Positions 24,345 to 30,201 of a stretch of DNA of 30,201 nucleotides are shown here, piece by piece. Below the pieces are notes generated by a model, which made no database searches, had not been told where the DNA came from, and saw nothing but the letters and a program-made list of their open reading frames with translations. The translations under genes and the position numbers were made by a program. Position 1 is the stretch's first letter, and each line of letters starts with the position of its first letter. Source of the DNA: DATLZU01 sp035573855 (GTDB lineage: Bacteria > Nitrospirota > Nitrospiria > Nitrospirales > Nitrospiraceae); assembly GCA_035573855.1 (NCBI GenBank), contig DATLZU010000047.1:1-30201 (forward strand). The letters are read 5' to 3'.

Positions 24345-24407
24345 CCGGCGGCGCTGCTGCTGGTGGAACTCTGGCAGCGGTCTTTCAGACAAGCGGAATG
24401 AGATGAC
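24339..24407. repeat. Short dispersed repeat, copy 3 (partial)
   Basis: Contains GCGCTGCTGCTGGTGGAACTCTGG and, 19 bases later, CGGAATGAGATGAC (24394-24407), both shared with copy 1. The first part of the core is missing or diverged and joins the nucleotidyltransferase fragment. The same reading frame (LLLVELWQRSFRQAE) is again open and ends with a stop shortly after ELW. Confidence 0.72.
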
Positions 24408-24473
24408 AAACGGCGGCCGTTTGGTGATGAGGCTGCCGAAGGGACGAGGGCGAGTTACTGTGAAGGAGGCCTC

Positions 24474-24815
24474 ATGGGAAATGTTGCACTCCTGAAACCG
24501 AAGGATGCCGCAGCAACCAAGGAATTCGCTCGACAAGTTCGGGCACGACTCCAGACACATGTGCTCGATTTGAAGCTTTTTGGCTCAAAGACGATGGGTC
24601 GTGATGTCGAGGAATCCGACATCGACGTGCTGGTCGTGGTCGATCAGAACACTCCTGAGCTCGAAGATCAAGTCTTGGAGATCGCCTTCGATGTGAACGT
24701 GGCGCACGATGTCTACATTTCGCCGCGTGCGATCGGCAAGGCGGTTCTGGACGATCCGGTTTGGAAAATCACACCGTTTCTGCGCCACATTGCCACGGAA
24801 GGAGTTCCCTTGTGA
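24474..24815 (+). CDS. MNT-type nucleotidyltransferase antitoxin (second intact copy)
   Basis: 113 residues from an ATG five bases after AAGGAGG. The core LKLFGSKTMGRDVEESDIDVLVVVD holds the GSK/R...G and D-x-D catalytic pattern of minimal nucleotidyltransferases. Its stop overlaps a GTG (24812) of the following HEPN gene, as in the pair at 8640-9363. The two pairs share the architecture but differ clearly in sequence, so they are not a recent duplication. The frame is complete; its partner is damaged. Confidence 0.82.
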   Translation: MGNVALLKPKDAAATKEFARQVRARLQTHVLDLKLFGSKTMGRDVEESDIDVLVVVDQNTPELEDQVLEIAFDVNVAHDVYISPRAIGKAVLDDPVWKITPFLRHIATEGVPL

Positions 24816-25217
24816 GGGCCGAGCTCAACGGCATTGGCTCGCCATCGCATGTCTCGCGCACACGAGGCGTTCGCTGAGGGCGACTACTTGCTGACCAAAG
24901 ACTCACTGACGGGAGCCGTGAACCGTTTTTACTATGGGGGGTTTTACACCGCCCGGGCGCTTCTCGCTACGAAAGAAGTCGATTCCTCTCGACACAGCGG
25001 TGTGATCTCCCTGTTCCAGAAACACTTTGTGACAACCGGGCAGGTGAGCCCAGCGCACGCAAAGGCGCTGCCGCGCTCGCTCGAAAAGCGTCAGAACACC
25101 GATTATGCCGACTTTGCCACGATTGCCCCAGAAGAGGCCAGGAGCGTCCGGGAGGATATCCGAGCTTTCGTGGATGAATGTGCAGAATTGCTTGAGCGGC
25201 TGTTGACCTCTGAGTAG
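24812..25217 (+). pseudogene. HEPN-domain toxin, frameshifted just after its start
   Basis: The natural start is the GTG at 24812, which overlaps the antitoxin stop and has AAGGAG (24798-24803) eight bases upstream. That frame gives VRAELNG and then goes astray, ending at TGA 24875-24877 after 21 codons. From about 24834 the HEPN sequence continues in another frame (LARHRMSRAHEAFAEGDYLLTKDSL, RFYYGGFYTARALL, SRHSGVISLFQKHFVTTG, EKRQNTDYADFATIAPEEA) to the TAG at 25215-25217. A one-base insertion near 24831 explains this. A weak start at TTG 24834 or ATG 24849 could still make a nearly full-length protein, so inactivation is less certain than for the other toxins. Confidence 0.68.
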
Positions 25218-25237
25218 TTTACTCATCAGTCACAATA

Positions 25238-26455
25238 ATGGCACCTCAACCCTCAGCACCTGATCCTCTCCCCCGCCTTCATCCGGACCGGCCGGCGCCT
25301 GAGCCCGCACGCGAACTGCCCCCCGCCCAGATCAATCTCTTCACCGGCGAGCCGGAAGCGGTGGTGGTGCCGATCGAGGCCGAGCCGCCGGACGGCGAGG
25401 AGCGGATCATTGATGACGGTATCCGCATGGTCAAGACCGGCGATACGTCGCAGGTGGTGTTGTCCGGATTCGGGATGTTTCTGTCGAAGAAGAGCGAGCG
25501 GCTGCTGGTGCGGCAGAACAAGACCGTGGTCTACGAATTCCCCTTGTTTCGCTTGAGCGAAGTCGTGGTGGCCTCGCGCGGCGTGACGCTCTCCTCCGAC
25601 TTGATCGAAGAGTTGTGTCAGCGCGGCATCCGACTCAGCTTTCTCACGAGCGGCGGCAAGCCGTACGCGATGCTGTCCTCCCCGATGCTGACCGCGACGG
25701 TAATCTCGCGGCGGGAGCAGTTGGCCGCGATTGCCGATGACCGAGGTGTCGAGTTTGCCAAACTGATCGTTCGCGGAAAGTTGACCAATCAGGAACGGCT
25801 GCTCCGCTATTTCGGCAAGTACCTGAAGCAGGCTGACCCGGAACGCTTTGCACGCGTGGATCGGGTCGCCGACCAGCTTGCGGACTTGCGGCCGGCGGTC
25901 GAGCGGATCGCGGGCTTACGGATCGACGACGTGCGGGACTCCCTGATGGGCTATGAAGGCACGGCCGGACGTCTTTATTGGGATGGCATCAAGGAGATCA
26001 TCGGCCAGCGCGCGGAGTTTATGGGGCGCGAACATCGCGGCGCGACCGACGCCGTCAATGCGCTGCTGAATTATGGGTACGGCATTCTGTATGCGCAGGT
26101 GTGGGGCGCGGTCTTGAATGCCGGGCTGGAACCTTTTGCCGGCTTCCTGCACGTGGATCGGCCCGGCAAGCCGTCGTTGGTCCTGGATCTGGTCGAGGAA
26201 TTTCGGCAGCCGGTCGTGGATCGGACCGTGATCGCCCACCTCAACCTCGGCGAGGCCGTCACCCTCAAGGCCGGCATGCTGGATGAAGAGACCCGGTCGC
26301 GCTATGCGGCCAAGATTCTTGAGCGGCTGGAATCCACCGAAACGGTGAAAGGCAAGAAGTACCAGATCAAATCCATCATCCAGATGCAGGCGCGGAATCT
26401 GTGCACGTTCTTGCGTCGAGAAGGAGACTATAAGCCCTTCGCGTTCAAGTGGTAA
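25238..26455 (+). CDS. cas1: Cas1 integrase with N-terminal extension
   Basis: 405 residues; Cas1 is normally about 320-340. The Cas1 core starts near residue 68 (QVVLSGFGMFLSKKSERLLV). It contains E240 in MGYEGTAGRLYWDG, H305 in FLHVDRPGKPSLVLDLVEEFR and the following acidic cluster (D317-E321), which are the integrase metal ligands. Residues 1-60 are a Pro/Glu-rich extension (PRLHPDRPAPEPARELPPAQINLFTGEPEAVVVP) that resembles no domain I know; it is not a Cas4 or reverse-transcriptase fusion. The ATG at 25238 lacks a clear ribosome-binding site, and the ATG at residue 64 is a possible alternative. Cas1 and Cas2 insert new spacers at the leader end of the array. Confidence 0.92.
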   Translation: MAPQPSAPDPLPRLHPDRPAPEPARELPPAQINLFTGEPEAVVVPIEAEPPDGEERIIDDGIRMVKTGDTSQVVLSGFGMFLSKKSERLLVRQNKTVVYEFPLFRLSEVVVASRGVTLSSDLIEELCQRGIRLSFLTSGGKPYAMLSSPMLTATVISRREQLAAIADDRGVEFAKLIVRGKLTNQERLLRYFGKYLKQADPERFARVDRVADQLADLRPAVERIAGLRIDDVRDSLMGYEGTAGRLYWDGIKEIIGQRAEFMGREHRGATDAVNALLNYGYGILYAQVWGAVLNAGLEPFAGFLHVDRPGKPSLVLDLVEEFRQPVVDRTVIAHLNLGEAVTLKAGMLDEETRSRYAAKILERLESTETVKGKKYQIKSIIQMQARNLCTFLRREGDYKPFAFKW

Positions 26456-26549
26456 GACCGCAGTCCGCAAACCGCTTCCCGCGGACAGCCTGGATCCTGA
26501 GTGCCGATGCGCCAAGCGGGAGGCGGAATGCGGGGCGCGGATAGCGGAC

Positions 26550-26867
26550 ATGGACGAGGTCATCACGTATGTCTTGTATGACATTCCAGACGACGGCGTT
26601 CGGACGAAGATCGCCGATGTCTGCAAAGACTACGGGCTCGAGCGCATTCAATTCAGCGCGTTTTGTGGCCCGCTTACGCGTAATAAGCGAGAGGAACTTT
26701 TTCTTCGGCTTGGAGACACGTTAGGAGACCGTACCGGGAAGATCCTCCTTCAGCCTGTTTGCCAGAAGGATGTGGCTGTCAGTTTACGGATCGAGAATGA
26801 GGAGACCGGCACCGAGCCCGAATCAGCCCAAACTGATGCTGCGGGTGAACGACCTGAAGCAGTATGA
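26550..26867 (+). CDS. cas2: Cas2 adaptation protein
   Basis: 105 residues, start ATG at 26550. The ferredoxin-fold opening ITYVLYDIPDDGVRTKIADVCKDYGLERIQFSAFCGPL has the conserved Asp after the first strand (YDIPDD) and the Q-S/F strand-2 pattern. The C-terminal tail (ENEETGTEPESAQTDAAGERPEAV) is acidic, and its DNA also encodes the beginning of Cas4 in another frame. Cas2 dimers bridge two Cas1 dimers in the integration complex. The 94-base gap from cas1 holds no other gene. Confidence 0.92.
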   Translation: MDEVITYVLYDIPDDGVRTKIADVCKDYGLERIQFSAFCGPLTRNKREELFLRLGDTLGDRTGKILLQPVCQKDVAVSLRIENEETGTEPESAQTDAAGERPEAV

Positions 26868-27405
26868 CTACTGCCCGCGCGTCGTGTATTACCAGTACGT
26901 CATGCCGGTCGCGCGGAAGGCGACCTTCAAAATGGAGCATGGCAAGTCGGCTGAAGAACGGCTGGATGCGTTGGAGCAGCGGCGGGGCGTGCGCCGCTAT
27001 GGGCTGCCGGATGGCCGGCGCCATTTTCATGTGTGGCTGACTTCCGACATTCTTGGACTGTCCGGCAAGCTGGATTTACTGATTGAGTCTACAACCGGGT
27101 GGTATCCGGTCGATTTCAAGGAGACGACAGGTCCAGTACGGTCGAATCATCTCCTGCAACTGTGCGGGTACGCCATGCTGGTCGAGGAAGCGTACCAGTG
27201 TTCGGTCCCTCGTGGATTCATTTACCTGATTCCAGGGAATCGCATCGAGCCGGTCGAGTTGACCAACGAGCTCAGGGCTGAAACGCTCGGCGCCCTTGAT
27301 CATATTCGAGAGATGATTCTGTTGCAGCGCGTCCCGGAAGCGACCGAGGTTCGAGCCCGCTGCACGGACTGTGAATATCGCAACTACTGTGGGGATGTGT
27401 TTTGA
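26797..27405 (+). CDS. cas4: Cas4 exonuclease (RecB-like, Fe-S cluster)
   Basis: 202 residues from the ATG at 26797, overlapping cas2 by 71 bases; ATG 26836, which gives the usual MLRVNDLKQY start, is nearly as likely, and neither has a good ribosome-binding site. The Fe-S ligands are the Cys of QYDYCPR near the start and the C-terminal cluster CTDCEYRNYC. The RecB nuclease motifs include GKLDLLIES (metal-binding Asp), YPVDFKETTGP (D-x-K) and the downstream LQLCGYAML. Cas4 trims prespacers and sets PAM choice and orientation. Its place after cas2 is unusual; cas4-cas1-cas2 is the common order in I-B loci. Confidence 0.92.
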   Translation: MRRPAPSPNQPKLMLRVNDLKQYDYCPRVVYYQYVMPVARKATFKMEHGKSAEERLDALEQRRGVRRYGLPDGRRHFHVWLTSDILGLSGKLDLLIESTTGWYPVDFKETTGPVRSNHLLQLCGYAMLVEEAYQCSVPRGFIYLIPGNRIEPVELTNELRAETLGALDHIREMILLQRVPEATEVRARCTDCEYRNYCGDVF

Positions 27406-27625
27406 GCCGTCATCCGTCAACCATGGTCCGCTCCCCGGTGTCCGTCAAGCGTTCTCTGCTCTCTGCATCCTTCCATGCGTTTCCCACTTGCGGAAAACGG
27501 AGAACGGGGTACGGAGGACGGGTTTTTTCGCAAACCACCCTGGGTTTATAGCAATTGGACGGCTTGCGATGAATTGGCTCTGGAAAGCGGGAGAGTGGCT
27601 AGGTTTATTGCGGCCTTCGTGAGCG
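27406..27625 (+). promoter_or_regulatory. Putative CRISPR leader
   Basis: 220 bases between the cas4 stop and the first repeat, without a credible gene. It contains a run of six T (27534-27539), after purine-rich repeats of ACGGAG/ACGGGG, and TTTATAGCAATTGG (from about 27545). Position directly upstream of the array, with the repeats oriented so that each ends in GAAAG, makes this the leader with the array promoter. I cannot place the -10/-35 boxes with confidence. Confidence 0.65.
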
Positions 27626-30201
27626 GTTGAAGAGCCCTTCCCTATGAAGAGGGAACTGAAAGAGCATCAACGATCTCATGGCGCTCAGGCCTACACCAGC
27701 GTTGAAGAGCCCTTCCCTATGAAGAGGGAACTGAAAGAGAATGTTGACCGCCGGGAGGTCCTCCGTGAGCCAGTTGAAGAGCCCTTCCCTATGAAGAGGG
27801 AACTGAAAGGAGGAGGTCCGTGAAGACCCCATCGATGTGCCCGTGGTTGAAGAGCCCTTCCCTATGAAGAGGGAACTGAAAGAAGTATACCGATTCGCTC
27901 GGCAAGGCAGCGGCCTGGGTTGAAGAGCCCTTCCCTATGAAGAGGGAACTGAAAGAAAAATTGAGCCCCGTCGCGCTCGCTTGGACCTTGAGTTGAAGAG
28001 CCCTTCCCTATGAAGAGGGAACTGAAAGGTCGGGCAAGAAGGCCATCATCCTGCAGCCCTATTGTTGAAGAGCCCTTCCCTATGAAGAGGGAACTGAAAG
28101 CTCGGAGGAGCAGATTGCGGCGCTCATCGACTCTGTCCGGTTGAAGAGCCCTTCCCTATGAAGAGGGAACTGAAAGACCGGAAAGACGGTTGCCGCCGGA
28201 AACACCGTCACGGTTGAAGAGCCCTTCCCTATGAAGAGGGAACTGAAAGTTGAACTGCTTGACCGCCGACAGGCTCGCAAGACTGTTGAAGAGCCCTTCC
28301 CTATGAAGAGGGAACTGAAAGAGCGACAAGCGGCGGAGGCGCTGGCGGCGCGACAAGTTGAAGAGCCCTTCCCTATGAAGAGGGAACTGAAAGTGTTTTT
28401 CGGCCCAAGCACCCAATCCAGCGTCGCGGTTGAAGAGCCCTTCCCTATGAAGAGGGAACTGAAAGAGCAAAGACCACTTGTCTGCCCACTTTGAACCGGA
28501 GCGTTGAAGAGCCCTTCCCTATGAAGAGGGAACTGAAAGATGCCCAACTGGCGCGTGATCGAGCCGCCGGACTGCGTTGAAGAGCCCTTCCCTATGAAGA
28601 GGGAACTGAAAGTCAACGCCTGCACGTGTCCCGATGGCCCGCGCTACCGGTTGAAGAGCCCTTCCCTATGAAGAGGGAACTGAAAGACGATCCCGTCCCA
28701 GTGAGCGACCGTGCCCAGAACGAGTTGAAGAGCCCTTCCCTATGAAGAGGGAACTGAAAGAGCACAAACTTGTGCGGGGAACAGTGACGGCTCATCGTTG
28801 AAGAGCCCTTCCCTATGAAGAGGGAACTGAAAGGTGCGCGGCGTGACCGTCGAGCGGGACAAGCTCACAGTTGAAGAGCCCTTCCCTATGAAGAGGGAAC
28901 TGAAAGGATCAAACGTCTCGGCGATGCTCCCATCCGGCTCGCGGTTGAAGAGCCCTTCCCTATGAAGAGGGAACTGAAAGGCGGGCCACACCTCATACCG
29001 TCGGGGATCTTTGGCTGTTGAAGAGCCCTTCCCTATGAAGAGGGAACTGAAAGCACCGCCACCTGCCATTTCCTCGCCCATTGCCGGATGTTGAAGAGCC
29101 CTTCCCTATGAAGAGGGAACTGAAAGACTCGAACAACTTTGCCAGATGCGGCGGGACTTGCCGTTGAAGAGCCCTTCCCTATGAAGAGGGAACTGAAAGC
29201 AGTGATTGCAGCGGGCGGCGCGGCGATTGCGCTCGTTGAAGAGCCCTTCCCTATGAAGAGGGAACTGAAAGGATTGGGTCACGCCGGGCGATGCGTTGTT
29301 CGGTGAAGTTGAAGAGCCCTTCCCTATGAAGAGGGAACTGAAAGGCTGAAATAGCAGGCGTGTCGCCGTCTGCTGCAGGTGTTGAAGAGCCCTTCCCTAT
29401 GAAGAGGGAACTGAAAGCCTCAATTCGCCGCCGGAGAGTGCGCCACTCCTCCGGTTGAAGAGCCCTTCCCTATGAAGAGGGAACTGAAAGACCGGGACGT
29501 GGCAACAATTCAGCAAGACGGCCGTGGTTGAAGAGCCCTTCCCTATGAAGAGGGAACTGAAAGACTCCGATGACCCGACCTGGCGCGTCGCTCCCTCGGT
29601 TGAAGAGCCCTTCCCTATGAAGAGGGAACTGAAAGTCGAGCCCGTAGCGCAAGAACGACAGGAACGCCTCTTTGTTGAAGAGCCCTTCCCTATGAAGAGG
29701 GAACTGAAAGTTTGCACGATATCGATCGTCAACGCGGTAGAGTTTGTTGAAGAGCCCTTCCCTATGAAGAGGGAACTGAAAGTCCGTTGCTGCATGATTA
29801 CACCTCGCCTCGTTTGAGTTGAAGAGCCCTTCCCTATGAAGAGGGAACTGAAAGCTGCAAGGTCGTGCAGATCGTCGGCGGCGATCTGCGTTGAAGAGCC
29901 CTTCCCTATGAAGAGGGAACTGAAAGGTCCCGGTGAACGTCCACCGGCATCGCGTGTAGCGGTTGAAGAGCCCTTCCCTATGAAGAGGGAACTGAAAGTC
30001 CTGGAACGGCACAGGGAGGAAGTCAACGCGGCGGTTGAAGAGCCCTTCCCTATGAAGAGGGAACTGAAAGACGCAGATAGCGCTTGCTCCCGATGTAGCC
30101 GCGCGGTTGAAGAGCCCTTCCCTATGAAGAGGGAACTGAAAGTTTGGCTCAGAGATCAGATTCCGAGCGGGAAAAATCGTTGAAGAGCCCTTCCCTATGA
30201 A
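27626..30201 (+). CRISPR. CRISPR array, 35 complete repeats plus one partial
   Basis: A 37-bp repeat (GTTGAAGAGCCC...GGGAACTGAAAG) starts at 27626 and recurs every 72-76 bases; the last one, at 30179, is cut by the window end. I count 35 complete repeats and 35 spacers of 35-39 bases. Every repeat I compared is identical, with no degenerate end seen. Inside the repeat, TTCCCT and AGGGAA form a 6-bp hairpin with loop ATGAAG. Cas6 cleavage after it would leave the handle ACTGAAAG, so transcription runs left to right from the leader at 27406. The repetitive peptides encoded in both strands here (FQFPLHREGLFN, VEEPFPMKRELK) are artefacts of the repeat. Confidence 0.98.

Noticed and set aside
27605..30183. 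Open frames across the array on both strands encoding repeated peptides such as FQFPLHREGLFN, FSSLFIGKGSST and VEEPFPMKRELK
   Set aside because: These are translations of the identical 37-bp CRISPR repeats with random spacers between; no start signals or codon pattern support a repeat protein.

Overview
The window is high-GC bacterial DNA whose main content is a composite CRISPR-Cas locus running left to right on the + strand. A Nitrospirota (Nitrospira-like) origin is a tentative inference. It rests on the Csx11-type Cas10, a rare family I know from methanogens and from Thermodesulfovibrio, and on the style of the flanking TPR and CHASE2 signalling genes. No rRNA, tRNA or other phylogenetic marker is present.

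Layout. (1) 1-7082: a partial HD-domain gene on the - strand, a small secreted protein, two tandem paralogous secreted TPR/Sel1 proteins, and a large membrane-anchored CHASE2/sigma-54 activator. (2) 7214-8182: cas6, followed by a scar (8170-8449) containing a relE-like toxin fragment and the 3' end of a second, divergent cas6. (3) 8640-9363: a nucleotidyltransferase/HEPN pair whose HEPN gene is frameshifted. (4) 9582-15613: a truncated HD-domain ORF and then the type I-B (Tneap/Cst-like) interference genes cas8b1(cst1)-cas7(cst2)-cas5-cas3. (5) 15624-22470: a six-gene type III cassette cmr1-cmr6-cas10(csx11)-cmr4-cmr5-cmr3/cas5-like, best read as subtype III-C. Its Cas10 keeps the HD motif but has no GGDD cyclase motif. 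(6) 22524-25217: a degraded toxin-antitoxin island (antitoxin/PIN, RHH/MazF, a nucleotidyltransferase fragment, nucleotidyltransferase/HEPN) with three copies of an unexplained short repeat. (7) 25238-27405: the adaptation genes cas1-cas2-cas4. (8) 27406 to the window end: a putative leader and a CRISPR array with 35 complete identical 37-bp repeats plus one cut by the window edge.

How it fits together. One Cas6, one adaptation module and one array appear to serve two effectors: a DNA-targeting I-B Cascade/Cas3, and a III-C complex that should cut RNA (Cmr4 keeps its catalytic Asp) and possibly DNA (Cas10 HD). It should not make cyclic oligoadenylate, and no CARF/HEPN ancillary nuclease of the Csm6/Csx1 kind is visible.

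The most unusual signal is in the spacer regions between cas modules. Each recognisable toxin there is disabled by its own lesion: a frameshift in HEPN-1, a frameshift in PIN, a nonsense codon in MazF, a start-proximal frameshift in HEPN-2 and truncation of RelE. The paired antitoxins are open, and about 15 kb of cas genes beside them have no visible lesions.
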